From Methylobacterium sp. E-045 (lineage in GTDB: Bacteria > Pseudomonadota > Alphaproteobacteria > Rhizobiales > Beijerinckiaceae): a DNA stretch of 64,000 nucleotides. A program made the position numbers and the translations under genes. The notes under the pieces were generated by a model. It made no database searches, had not been told where the DNA came from, and saw only the letters and a program-made list of their open reading frames with translations. This document shows positions 39,834-50,776 of the stretch, piece after piece (position 1 is the first letter of the stretch; each line of letters begins with the position of its first letter). The stretch lies in the NCBI RefSeq assembly GCF_022829685.1, contig NZ_JAKSYE010000064.1, forward strand, positions 62,001 to 126,000, read 5' to 3'.

Positions 39834-41053
39834 GGATCTGCTTCGTCAGCCGCCGCTACTTCCCGGCGATTTCCGGCATGAGCGTGTACGCGCAGAACCT
39901 GTTGCGCGAACTCGTCGAGGCCGGCCACGACGTGACGATGATCAGCCAGTACCGGGGCGATGAATTCGGTACCCGCGTCTATGGCGGCGGGCCACCCCCC
40001 TCCGTGCCCGGCGTGCGTGTCATCGGTCTCGAACAGGTCGGCGAGCAGGCGAACGGCGATTTCGAGCGCGACATCGAGACGATGGTGGAGACCATCGTGG
40101 CTGAACACGCGCGCCGGCCCTTCGATCTTCTCCACGCCCAATACGGCTATCCAACCGGCTGGGCGACGCTGATCGCCTCAAAGCGGATCGGCATTCCCAA
40201 CGTCGTCTCGATCCAGGGCGGCGACGGCCATTGGGTCGGCTCTTGCTGCGAGACCCATCGCGTCGCCATGTGCGAAGTGCTGGCCCAGGCCAACGCCCTT
40301 CTCATCGGCGGCCGCTCCTTCGTGGAGGAGGTCTGCGATCGGCTGGGGTCGGACCCGGACCGCTTCACCATCGTACCCGGCGCCGTGGACACGGCTCGCT
40401 TCACCCCCGGATCTGCCGAACATGATGGGCCGGTGAGGCTGTTCTATCACGGCCGCGTCGACCGCCGGAAAGGCGTGCTCGACTTCATCGATGCGCTCGG
40501 CCTGCTGCGCTCTCGCGGGGTCCCGTTCGAAACGATCGTCTCCGGCATCGGGCCTGACGTAGAATCCTCGAAAGCCCGTGCCGCCGAGCTGAACTTTTCC
40601 GAGGCCGAGATCCGCTTCACCGGCTACGCGGACTACCACACCGTGCCCGACCTCTACCGACAGGCAGACGTCTTCGTCTCGCCGACCTATGCCGAAGGCT
40701 TTTCCAACACCATCCTGGAAGCCATGGCGGCGGGGCTCGCCGTGGTCTCGACCCACGCCGTGGGCGTGTCCGACTGCCTGCGCGATGGCGAGAACGGATT
40801 GCTGGTCAAGCCCGGCGATGTCACCGCCTTGGCGGATGCGCTTCAGCGTGTCATCGAGGATGAGCCCCTGCGGCGGCGTCTTGCCCGAGACGGGCTCGAC
40901 GAATGCCGCCGCGTCTACTCTTGGACAGCGGTTGGCCGCCAGATCATGGACGTCTATGCCGAGGTAGCGGGCGAGCGGCCCCGGACCGACTTCGCCGACA
41001 CCCTGCCGCATGACCCGAACTGCCGGTTCCGCGCCGAGCCGCATCTGCTCTGA
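39830..41053 (+). CDS. GT4-family glycosyltransferase
   Basis: A 407-residue GT-B retaining glycosyltransferase. The N-terminal glycine loop region SRRYFPAISGMSVYAQNL and the C-terminal donor site with EGFSNTILE (the E-x7-E motif) are clear, together with HGRVDRRKGV. GT4 includes MshA, which makes GlcNAc-inositol phosphate in mycothiol synthesis. Here the neighbours are an inositol-phosphate synthase and a PIG-L deacetylase, so an inositol-type acceptor is a strong guess. Start is GTG overlapping the preceding stop. Confidence 0.93.
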   Translation: MRICFVSRRYFPAISGMSVYAQNLLRELVEAGHDVTMISQYRGDEFGTRVYGGGPPPSVPGVRVIGLEQVGEQANGDFERDIETMVETIVAEHARRPFDLLHAQYGYPTGWATLIASKRIGIPNVVSIQGGDGHWVGSCCETHRVAMCEVLAQANALLIGGRSFVEEVCDRLGSDPDRFTIVPGAVDTARFTPGSAEHDGPVRLFYHGRVDRRKGVLDFIDALGLLRSRGVPFETIVSGIGPDVESSKARAAELNFSEAEIRFTGYADYHTVPDLYRQADVFVSPTYAEGFSNTILEAMAAGLAVVSTHAVGVSDCLRDGENGLLVKPGDVTALADALQRVIEDEPLRRRLARDGLDECRRVYSWTAVGRQIMDVYAEVAGERPRTDFADTLPHDPNCRFRAEPHLL

Positions 41054-41055
41054 CC

Positions 41056-41829
41056 ATGCCCGTCGCCCTCGCGCTCTCACCCCATCTCGACGATGCCGCC
41101 TTCTCTTGCGGCGGAACCTTGGCGACCTTGGCCGAAGCCGGGTGGCAGGTGGTGATGGCGACGATCTTCACCGGCACCGTCCCCGACCCCAAGGGCTTTG
41201 CCCTCGCCTGCCAGACCGACAAGGGCTTGGGGCCGGAGATCGACTACATGGCCCTCCGGCGGGAGGAGGACCGGCGGGCGGCCGAAGCGCTTGGTATCGC
41301 GCCGCCCCTGCACCTGCCGTTCCGGGAAGCACCGCATCGCGGCTACGGCTCGGCACGGGAGCTGTTCGCGGATCCTCGCGGCGACGACGAGATCGTCGAT
41401 AACCTCGGCGATGCGGTCTCTCGCCTCGTCGCCGACGTCTCTCCCGATTTCGTCCTCGCCCCGCAGGCAGTCGGCGGCCATGTCGATCATGTCCAGCTGG
41501 TCCGTGCCATATGCCAGGCGCGATGGAGCGTCCCGATCCTGTGGTGGCGCGACTTTCCCTACACCGTTCGCGACGCCGCGCCGAAGGAGCCGTTCAAGAG
41601 CGATTTCCATGCGTTGCCGGAGCGCGCGTGTCGCTATTCCGCCACGGCCGAGGCGCGGAAGGGCGCTTCCTGCTCGGCCTATGCGACGCAACTCGGGTTC
41701 CAGTTCGGTGGAGTGGAAGGGTTGATGGAGCGTCTCACGGTCGAGGCGCGGACCGAGCGGTTCCGCCTTACCGGTACGTTGTCCGCCGGTGCCGCCGCGC
41801 TGTTCGAGGTCCATGGCGCCCGAGCCTGA
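41056..41829 (+). CDS. PIG-L/LmbE family deacetylase
   Basis: A 257-residue zinc deacetylase-like enzyme. Metal and catalytic motifs are SPHLDDAAFSCGG (H10, D12, D13) and GGHVDH (H142, D144, H145). Relatives remove the N-acetyl group from GlcNAc-inositol (MshB), GlcNAc-PI (PIG-L) or GlcNAc-malate (BshB). It follows the GT4 gene by 2 bp, matching the MshA-MshB logic of transfer then deacetylation. The next gene starts 17 bp before its stop. Confidence 0.92.
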   Translation: MPVALALSPHLDDAAFSCGGTLATLAEAGWQVVMATIFTGTVPDPKGFALACQTDKGLGPEIDYMALRREEDRRAAEALGIAPPLHLPFREAPHRGYGSARELFADPRGDDEIVDNLGDAVSRLVADVSPDFVLAPQAVGGHVDHVQLVRAICQARWSVPILWWRDFPYTVRDAAPKEPFKSDFHALPERACRYSATAEARKGASCSAYATQLGFQFGGVEGLMERLTVEARTERFRLTGTLSAGAAALFEVHGARA

Positions 41830-42469
41830 CGCGGTCCGTCCCAAAAGCCTCGCCGATCCGGAGCAAGTCGCCCTCCGTCGCGCATGCCGAGATGCGGCGC
41901 ATGTCGCTCCGTTGCGCGCGCTGGCGCGACGGATCTCGGCGGAGCAGGCGGCGGAGGTGCCGGACGCGGATCCACGGGATGGCGGGATCGGGGCGCGGAT
42001 TCTCCTGCTGCTAGAGACGCCGAGCTCGAGCATCGGCCGCACCGGCTTCGTCTCGCGCGACAACCCCACCGGTACCGCCGCCAACCTGTTCCGCTTCATG
42101 GCGGAGGCGGGTATTGCACGGCGCGACAGTCTCATCTGGAACGCCGTTCCCTGGATCATCCACGCGCCCGGCGCCCCCAATCGAGCGCCGGGGAAAGCCG
42201 AGATCGCGTCCGCCGCTACATATCTGGCGCCGCTCATCGATCTGCTTCCGTCCCTCGCCGTCGTGGTGCTGGCCGGGCGCGTGGCCGGCCTGTCGCGCGA
42301 ACCGCTCTCACGGCTCCGGCCGGGGATACCGATTCTCGCCATTCCGCATCCGAGCCCAACCTTCGTCTGCACCTCGCCCCTGGTGGCGCAACGGATCGTC
42401 GAGGGTCTCGGCCAGGCCGCCGCGATGCTGCTGCCAGATCGTCCGTCACCAGCGGAAGGGCCGAGGTGA
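41813..42469 (+). CDS. Uracil-DNA glycosylase superfamily-like protein
   Basis: A 218-residue protein with the overall UDG-superfamily plan: a strand ending in LLLLETPSSS where the family has its water-activating G-x-x-P-G loop, WNAVPWI (N110) in the next block, and IPHPSP (H179) in place of the H-P-S leucine loop. These resemble family 4/5-like UDGs, but the first motif is clearly divergent. It overlaps the PIG-L gene by 17 bp and so is translated with the biosynthetic operon. It may be a repair enzyme riding in the operon or a repurposed N-glycosidase. Confidence 0.75.
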   Translation: MAPEPDAVRPKSLADPEQVALRRACRDAAHVAPLRALARRISAEQAAEVPDADPRDGGIGARILLLLETPSSSIGRTGFVSRDNPTGTAANLFRFMAEAGIARRDSLIWNAVPWIIHAPGAPNRAPGKAEIASAATYLAPLIDLLPSLAVVVLAGRVAGLSREPLSRLRPGIPILAIPHPSPTFVCTSPLVAQRIVEGLGQAAAMLLPDRPSPAEGPR

Positions 42470-42594
42470 CTGGCCATCCGGACACAAAGACCCTAAATGC
42501 CGGAGCACGGGCCGCGGTCCGGCAAAAGCTCGGTCCCAATCCACGCCGCCGTCTAGGTTGGGCGGGAAGGCCGGCGGAGGCGGACGCCGACGAC

Positions 42595-43653
42595 ATGAAC
42601 TTTGCGGGAGACCATCATCGGCAGGCCGACGTGAAGCCGGCCGCCGTCGTGACGACGGCCGAGGCCGAGGAATGCGCTTCGCCCTCTCCAAAGCGATCCT
42701 ACAGAAACCGCTACGCCTGGCTCGGCACCGCTGCCAGCATCGTCATCTTCGCGGTGTCACTCGGCGTGCTGTGGAAGCTGTCGCAGCAGGTCACCTGGGC
42801 CGAACTCCATACGGCGTTGACGGCGGCCACCGGCGAACAGCTCGGCTTCGCCTTTCTGTTCGTCGGGGTGAGCTATCTCTTCCTCACCTGCTACGACGCC
42901 CTTGCCCTGAGACAACTCAAGATCAAGGTTCCCTACAGTACGACGGCTCTGGCCTCGTTCACCAGCTATGCGGTCAGCTTCACCCTGGGCTTCCCACTCC
43001 TGACGGCGGGGACGATCCGCTACTGGATCTACTCGAAGAAGGGCTTGAGCGCGGCCAAGATCGCGGCGCTCACTGTCATTGCGGGCTTTACCTTCTGGCT
43101 CGGCATGGGCGTCGTCCTCGGGCTCAGCCTCGTGGTTGAGGCGGGGCAACTGGCGGCACTCACCTTCACCAGCATACGTCTCAACCAGGGCGTGGGCTTT
43201 GCGGCCTTGCTCATGGTGTTCGGCTATCTGGGCTGGGTCTCGCTCAAGCGCCGCCACGTCAAGGTCAAGGGCTGGTCCCTGGAACTGCCCGGCGCCACGG
43301 TGTCCATGAGCCAGATGGTGGTGGGCATCGGCGATGTCTGCGCTGCGGCGGCGACGCTCTATGTCCTACTTCCGGCCGGTTCGACCATCGGGTTCACCAC
43401 CTTCGTCGGTGTCTACGTGCTGGCGGCCATGCTTGGCATCGCCTCCAACGCACCCGGTGGGCTCGGAGTGTTCGAGGCGACGATCCTGCTCGCCCTGTCG
43501 AGCCTTCCGCGGGACCAGGTTCTCGGCTCTCTGCTGCTGTTCCGAGTCTGCTATTACCTCGTCCCGTTCGTGGTCGCCCTGGTGATGCTCGGACTCTACG
43601 AGATCGTCCGGCGCCTGCGCGGAACATCGCCTTCCGCGTCCAGCAACTCCTGA
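42595..43653 (+). CDS. UPF0104 / lysylphosphatidylglycerol synthase TM-region family protein
   Basis: A 352-residue integral membrane protein with about eight hydrophobic segments. Family signatures are SFTLGFPLLTAGTIRYW and the late SNAPGGLGVFE block found in the flippase part of MprF and in UPF0104 proteins. There is no soluble lysyl-transferase domain. It could flip or export a lipid or polar product. It is separated from the UDG-like gene by 125 bp, so operon membership is likely but less certain than for the upstream genes. Confidence 0.87.
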   Translation: MNFAGDHHRQADVKPAAVVTTAEAEECASPSPKRSYRNRYAWLGTAASIVIFAVSLGVLWKLSQQVTWAELHTALTAATGEQLGFAFLFVGVSYLFLTCYDALALRQLKIKVPYSTTALASFTSYAVSFTLGFPLLTAGTIRYWIYSKKGLSAAKIAALTVIAGFTFWLGMGVVLGLSLVVEAGQLAALTFTSIRLNQGVGFAALLMVFGYLGWVSLKRRHVKVKGWSLELPGATVSMSQMVVGIGDVCAAAATLYVLLPAGSTIGFTTFVGVYVLAAMLGIASNAPGGLGVFEATILLALSSLPRDQVLGSLLLFRVCYYLVPFVVALVMLGLYEIVRRLRGTSPSASSNS

Positions 43654-43683
43654 GCAATGTTTCCGGTCGTGGAACGGTGAACG

Positions 43684-44952
43684 ATGGCCCCTGGCGCGCG
43701 AAGATCGGCCTGGATCGGCGCAGGCATCGCCGCCACGATCACGGTCGTTGCCTCGAGCATGAGAGGCGACCTCGATCCCGCCGTCGTCGCGGCGGGTGTG
43801 GTGGCGGTCATTGCGGGTGGCCTCGTCGGCAGCCTGAGCCGGCCAAGGAGGGTGGCCCCGACCGAGGTCGCTGCCCGTACGCGCCATTCCATCGCCGAGG
43901 CCCTTCTGGCCAACATCCCCGATCCAGTGATCCTCGTGGATCGGCGTAGCGTGGTGATCGAAGTCAATCCGGCCGCGCGCATGCTCCTGCCGGCCCTCAA
44001 GCTCAAGCACCCGCTCTCCTTTGCCCTGCGGGCGCCGGACGTGCTCGACGGAATCGAGGAGGTGCTCCGCACCGGTGCCCCGCTGAAGACCCTCTATACT
44101 ACGCGCGTGCCGACCGAACGGGCGTTCGAGGTCCAAATCGGCGCATTGCCCATGCCGGACGGCCCGGGGGGCGGACAGCCCAACGTCGTCCTGTTCCTGC
44201 GCGATCTCACGGCCGCGCGTCGCCTGGAGGCGATGCGGGTCGATTTCGTCGCCAATGCCAGCCATGAGCTTCGCACGCCGCTCGCCTCCCTCCTTGGCTT
44301 CATCGAGACCCTGCAGGGGCCGGCCAAGGCGGATGCACCGGCCCGGGAAAAGTTCCTCGGCATCATGAAGACTCAGGCCCAGCGCATGACGCGCCTCATC
44401 GACGACCTGCTGTCGCTCTCGCGCATCGAATTGCGCGAGCACGTGCCGCCGACGCAGGTCGTCGATCTCGGCCAGATCGCGCGACAGATGGTGGACATGC
44501 AGGGGCCGCTTGCCCGAGAGCGCGGCGTGAGCGTGACCCTCGACGCGCCGGATCCCGCTTATCACGTGCTTGGCGAACGCGATGAACTCGCTCGCGTGGT
44601 CGAGAACCTCGTGGAGAATGCGGTGAAGTATGGGGGCGGTAACGTCGTCGTTGGCCTCGAACGGACCTTTCGTCCAGCGTCGGGAAAGCCGCAGATCGCG
44701 CTCAGCGTGCGGGACGATGGACCGGGTATAGCACCCGAGCACATCCCCCGACTGACGGAGAGGTTCTACCGGGTCGATGTGGCTTCGAGCCGCCAGAAGG
44801 GCGGGACCGGCCTCGGCCTCGCCATCGTCAAGCACATCGTCAACCGCCACCGCGGCAAGCTCGTCATCGAGAGCGAGCCGGATCGGGGCACCACTGTCCG
44901 CGCGCTGCTGCCAGAGCAGTCATCGGCCGCGGTAGCGTCCACCATCGGCTGA
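43684..44952 (+). CDS. PhoR-like sensor histidine kinase
   Basis: A 422-residue kinase. Two N-terminal hydrophobic segments (about 10-25 and 33-50) are followed by a PAS-like region (about 75-180), the dimerisation domain with the phospho-accepting His in NASHELRTPLASLLG, and the catalytic domain with N-box ENLVENAVKYGG and G-boxes DDGPGIAPEH and GGTGLGLAIVKH. Layout and PAS position match PhoR, which senses phosphate status with the Pst system. No phoB, phoU or pst genes follow, so the partner must lie elsewhere or the kinase has another role. Confidence 0.88.
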   Translation: MAPGARRSAWIGAGIAATITVVASSMRGDLDPAVVAAGVVAVIAGGLVGSLSRPRRVAPTEVAARTRHSIAEALLANIPDPVILVDRRSVVIEVNPAARMLLPALKLKHPLSFALRAPDVLDGIEEVLRTGAPLKTLYTTRVPTERAFEVQIGALPMPDGPGGGQPNVVLFLRDLTAARRLEAMRVDFVANASHELRTPLASLLGFIETLQGPAKADAPAREKFLGIMKTQAQRMTRLIDDLLSLSRIELREHVPPTQVVDLGQIARQMVDMQGPLARERGVSVTLDAPDPAYHVLGERDELARVVENLVENAVKYGGGNVVVGLERTFRPASGKPQIALSVRDDGPGIAPEHIPRLTERFYRVDVASSRQKGGTGLGLAIVKHIVNRHRGKLVIESEPDRGTTVRALLPEQSSAAVASTIG

Positions 44953-44962
44953 TCCGAGTCGG

Positions 44963-45217
44963 TCAGTTCCGGCTGGTGCCGAGGCGCTTGTACTGGGCTT
45001 CGATGATCGTCTTCAGCACGGGCAGGAACGGGGAGGGGCTCAAGCGCTGGTCGACCGCATGGTCGAGCATGCTCAGGGCCGCCACCTGCTTCGCCGGACC
45101 GGGAAACGTCGCGAGATAGGTCTCGATGCAGGCACTGGCCTCGGCCTCACCCGCCGGGATGTCGGAGGAGATCAGCGCGCTCAAGGTTCGCATGCAGGTG
45201 TCGAGAGGCTGTATCAT
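44963..45217 (-). CDS. Small hypothetical protein (84 aa)
   Basis: A short soluble protein starting MIQPLDTCMRTLSALISS, with moderate hydrophobicity and no recognised domain, signal or membrane segment. A strong ribosome-binding site (AGGAAGG, 4 bp before the ATG) and a start just upstream of the divergent copA promoter support a real gene. It is convergent with the PhoR-like gene across 10 bp. No function is proposed. Confidence 0.6.
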   Translation of the reverse strand: MIQPLDTCMRTLSALISSDIPAGEAEASACIETYLATFPGPAKQVAALSMLDHAVDQRLSPSPFLPVLKTIIEAQYKRLGTSRN

Positions 45218-45287
45218 CGCCTTCCTATGACGCGGAAACGCCCCGGACGCCATGCGTACGCAACGCCATGAGCCATGCGTCGCAGCC

Positions 45288-45320
45288 TTGACCTTCCCAC
45301 GATGGGAAGCCCCACATAGG
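45288..45320 (+). promoter_or_regulatory. CueR-type operator/promoter of copA
   Basis: TTGACC at 45288-45293 is followed by the dyad CCTTCC-(CACGAT)-GGGAAG centred in an elongated spacer and a CATAGG -10-like box. This reproduces the E. coli copA promoter style, in which CueR binds an inverted repeat in a 19-20 bp spacer. The cueR gene itself is the distal gene of the operon. Confidence 0.75.
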
Positions 45321-45325
45321 GCCGT

Positions 45326-47811
<2,486 letters not shown>

Positions 47812-47815
<4 letters not shown>

Positions 47816-48261
47816 GCGGCGCCGTCACCATTGGCGGGGCGGCGAAGGCCACCGGCGTCTCGGCCAAGATGATTCGGTACTACGAGGAGACCGGCCTGCT
47901 GCCGCCGGCCGACAGGACGGCGTCCGGCTACCGGCTCTATGGCGAGGAAGATCTCCACACCCTCCGCTTCGTGCGCCGCTCCCGCGATCTCGGCTTCTCC
48001 GTGGAGGATATCGCCGGCCTGCTCGCCCTCTGGCAGGATCGCCGACGCGCCAGCGCCCAGGTAAAGGCCCTGGCCCTGCACCACGTGGCGGACTTGCGTC
48101 GCCGCATCGCCGAATTGGAAGCCATGGCGCGAACTTTGGCGTCGCTGGCGGACCATTGCAGCGGCGATTCCCGGCCGGATTGCCCCATCCTCGACGATCT
48201 CGCAGCAGGGCATGCACCGTTTCCACCACGGCCGCGTAGGTCAAAGCCGCCCTCCCGCTAG
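47812..48261 (+). CDS. cueR: CueR-like MerR-family copper-responsive activator
   Basis: A 149-residue regulator with an N-terminal winged helix ([25 protein letters not shown]), a long coiled-coil dimerisation helix and the metal loop Cys116 and Cys124 ([13 protein letters not shown]). The 8-residue Cys spacing and the CPIL end match the Cu(I)/Ag(I)/Au(I)-binding loop of CueR. It is translationally coupled to copA, giving an autoregulated copA-cueR operon from the promoter at 45288. Confidence 0.94.
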
Positions 48262-48398
48262 CACCCGGCTCACGTTCTGCACATGAACCAGCGGCCGCGT
48301 CGTTTGAAACGGATCTAAATGGCCTCGCCTTTGCTGGGATGCGCTATGCTCGGCGGCCTCGACTTGAGACGAGTCAAGACGCGCAAGAGACGTGAACC

Positions 48399-49568
48399 AT
48401 GCCTATCGTCGACCGGATCGCAGCCCTGGCGGATGAGATCACCGCATGGCGGCGCGACCTCCACGCCCATCCGGAGTTGCAATACGACGTTCATCGCACA
48501 GCCGGCTTCGTCGCCGACAAGCTACGGGACTTCGGCTGCGACGAGGTCGCGACGGGGATCGGCCGGACTGGCGTCGTCGGCGTCATTCGCGGGCGCTCGC
48601 ACGGTTCGAACCGCGCCATCGGGCTGCGCGCCGACATGGACGCGCTGCCGATCCAGGAGGTGCGTGACCTCGCCTATCGTTCCACCGTGCCGGGTCGGAT
48701 GCATGCCTGCGGCCACGATGGCCATACTGCGATGCTGCTCGGCGCCGCCAAGTACCTCGCCGAGACGCGCGATTTCGACGGCACGGCGGTGATGATCTTC
48801 CAGCCTGCCGAAGAAGGAGGCGGCGGCGGCGAGGCGATGGTCCGTGACGGGATGATGGAGCGGTTCGGCATCGAGACCGTCTACGGCCTGCACAACATTC
48901 CCGGATTGGCACTCGGCCGCTTCGCCATCCGCCCCGGCCCGATCATGGCCTCCACCGACCGCTTCACCATCACGATCGAAGGGCGCGGCGGTCACGCGGC
49001 GCAGCCGCATCTCGCCATCGACAGCGTGCTGGTGGCGAGCCACATCGTCGTCGCGCTGCAATCGGTGGTGGCGCGCTCCGTCAACCCGCTCGAGAGCGGT
49101 GTCGTGTCGGTCTGCGCCCTCGAGGCCGGAGACGCCTTCAACGTCCTGCCCCAGCAGGTGACCATGCGGGGCACCATGCGTGCCCTCTCGAAGGCGGTGC
49201 GCGCCACCATGCAGGAGCGCATCGGCGCCATCGTCACGAACACGGCCGCCGCCTATGGAGCCAGTGCCCGCGTGGATTACAGCGGCGGATATCCGGTGAC
49301 GGAGAACCACCCGGCCGAGGCGGAGTTCATCGCCGACGTGGCGGCGGGAATCGTCGGGGACACCCATGTGGAGCGGGATGTGGCGCCGATGATGGCGGCG
49401 GAGGATTTCTCCTACATGCTGGCCCACCGGCCCGGCGCCTATATCTTCATGGGCAACGGGGACAGTGCGGGGCTTCACCATCCTCACTACGATTTCAACG
49501 ATGCCGCCATCCCCTTCGGGGCCTCACTCTGGGCGAGGGTGATCGAGACGGCGCTGGCGGCTCCCTGA
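48399..49568 (+). CDS. M20 family amidohydrolase (hippurate hydrolase-like)
   Basis: A 389-residue M20D metallo-amidohydrolase. The dizinc/dimanganese site is recognisable in ACGHDGHTAML, FQPAEEGGGGG, and later H and E residues (LHNIPG, AAEDFSYM). Family members hydrolyse N-acyl amino acids or related amides in the cytoplasm. Substrate unknown. It is convergent with the Tad-like genes. Confidence 0.92.
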   Translation: MPIVDRIAALADEITAWRRDLHAHPELQYDVHRTAGFVADKLRDFGCDEVATGIGRTGVVGVIRGRSHGSNRAIGLRADMDALPIQEVRDLAYRSTVPGRMHACGHDGHTAMLLGAAKYLAETRDFDGTAVMIFQPAEEGGGGGEAMVRDGMMERFGIETVYGLHNIPGLALGRFAIRPGPIMASTDRFTITIEGRGGHAAQPHLAIDSVLVASHIVVALQSVVARSVNPLESGVVSVCALEAGDAFNVLPQQVTMRGTMRALSKAVRATMQERIGAIVTNTAAAYGASARVDYSGGYPVTENHPAEAEFIADVAAGIVGDTHVERDVAPMMAAEDFSYMLAHRPGAYIFMGNGDSAGLHHPHYDFNDAAIPFGASLWARVIETALAAP

Positions 49569-49613
49569 CAGTCACTCCGATCGCACTCCGGGGACTGCCA
49601 TGCCCTTCACGGA

Positions 49614-50192
49614 TCAGGTCGCCGGGCAGGTCACGCCACCGGGCAGGATGATCGGCTTTCCGTTCGTCGCGCGGATGGGCCACGTCACTTCCTTCTCGAA
49701 CGAGAAGGAAGTCAGCGCCGGGAAGATATCGAAGATCGGCCTATACTCGATCGTCATCTTGGCGATGACGTAGCGCGCCTTGTCGACCGCCTCCGAGGGC
49801 GGCGGCACCCCGAGATCCGTGGAAGCCGCGTATTTCTGGGCGTTGGACGCCGTGCTGGAGCAGACCTTGGCTTTGAACGAACCGTCCTTCTGCTGGTAGA
49901 CGCCCGCTGACGTCAGGATGATCTTCGCCGCGGTGGCGTCGTATGGCGCCATCATGCTGCGACCCGTGGTGTAGACGCCGTCCACCTCCTGAGCGGTCAG
50001 GGACGTGCGTGAGATCAGATCGGCCATCGAGCGCGCGGCGCGGTTGGCATGTTGCCCGGTCGTGTAGGCACGGGGCAATTCGATCGTTCCCATGAACAGA
50101 AGGATCATTACCGGCGCGACGAGGGCGAATTCCACGGCGGACACACCCGACCGCTCGGTGACGAATCGCCGACAATGGAGGATCGCCCGCAT
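49614..50192 (-). CDS. TadE-like pseudopilin/assembly protein
   Basis: A 192-residue protein with an N-terminal GVSAVEFALVAPVMILLFMGTIEL segment, the short pilin-like cleavage and membrane motif (AVEFALVAP) of TadE proteins, and a variable periplasmic C-terminus. The ATG at 50192 shares one base with the previous stop; an upstream ATG at 50207 would overlap by 16 bp. It is the last gene of a three-gene unit. Confidence 0.87.
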   Translation of the reverse strand: MRAILHCRRFVTERSGVSAVEFALVAPVMILLFMGTIELPRAYTTGQHANRAARSMADLISRTSLTAQEVDGVYTTGRSMMAPYDATAAKIILTSAGVYQQKDGSFKAKVCSSTASNAQKYAASTDLGVPPPSEAVDKARYVIAKMTIEYRPIFDIFPALTSFSFEKEVTWPIRATNGKPIILPGGVTCPAT

Positions 50193-50776
50193 CAATTCGC
50201 CTGACATTTTCCCTGTGCGTATGGCTCCGCGCGAAACACGACCATCGACCGGATCATCTGCTCGTTGTTCGGAAGCGGCGGCAAAGTGAGTTTCGACGTC
50301 GGAAAGTAACGGGGGATCGCAGCCATCGCGCAGATCGTGACGATGTCATCGCCGTTGGGACACTGGAATTTCGTGCCGAAACCGGTGGAGATCGACTGGC
50401 TCGTGCTGTCGTAGGGTGAGCACGTGACGGGCGTGTCGCCGGGTTCCGACGTGGTGACCTCCAGTTTGATCTTGTCCGGGTTGCACGTGAACAGCGTGGC
50501 GTCCTTGCACATCTCCTGGATGAGGCGGGTCGCTGGATCGCTGCCGGTGGAGCCCTGTTGAAACGTGCCGGTGAAGACGGCCCGCGCGGCCCGATCGAGG
50601 GCGTTGTCGAAGGAGACCTGGGCGACCATGAACATGAAGCCCTCCAGCATCGCGCCGAGCAGCACGAAGAAGGGGAGGCTGATGAGCCCGAACTCGACGG
50701 CCGTCGCACCGCTTCGGTCGCCTGAGAGATCCTGCAGCGCGCACTTGAGCCGGCGTGAGCGTCCTACGACCTTCAT
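50192..50776 (-). CDS. TadE/TadF-like pseudopilin
   Basis: A 194-residue protein with the TadE signature GATAVEFGLISLPFFVLLGAML near the N-terminus and a cysteine-containing periplasmic part. TadE/TadF are minor components of the Flp/Tad pilus or surface apparatus. It overlaps the TadG-like gene by 4 bp upstream and the second TadE-like gene downstream. Confidence 0.88.
   Translation of the reverse strand: MKVVGRSRRLKCALQDLSGDRSGATAVEFGLISLPFFVLLGAMLEGFMFMVAQVSFDNALDRAARAVFTGTFQQGSTGSDPATRLIQEMCKDATLFTCNPDKIKLEVTTSEPGDTPVTCSPYDSTSQSISTGFGTKFQCPNGDDIVTICAMAAIPRYFPTSKLTLPPLPNNEQMIRSMVVFRAEPYAQGKCQAN

Noticed and set aside
32864..42469. Complete mycothiol pathway
   Set aside because: No MshC cysteine ligase or MshD is present, and extra enzymes (YcaO, methyltransferase, isomerase) do not belong to that pathway.
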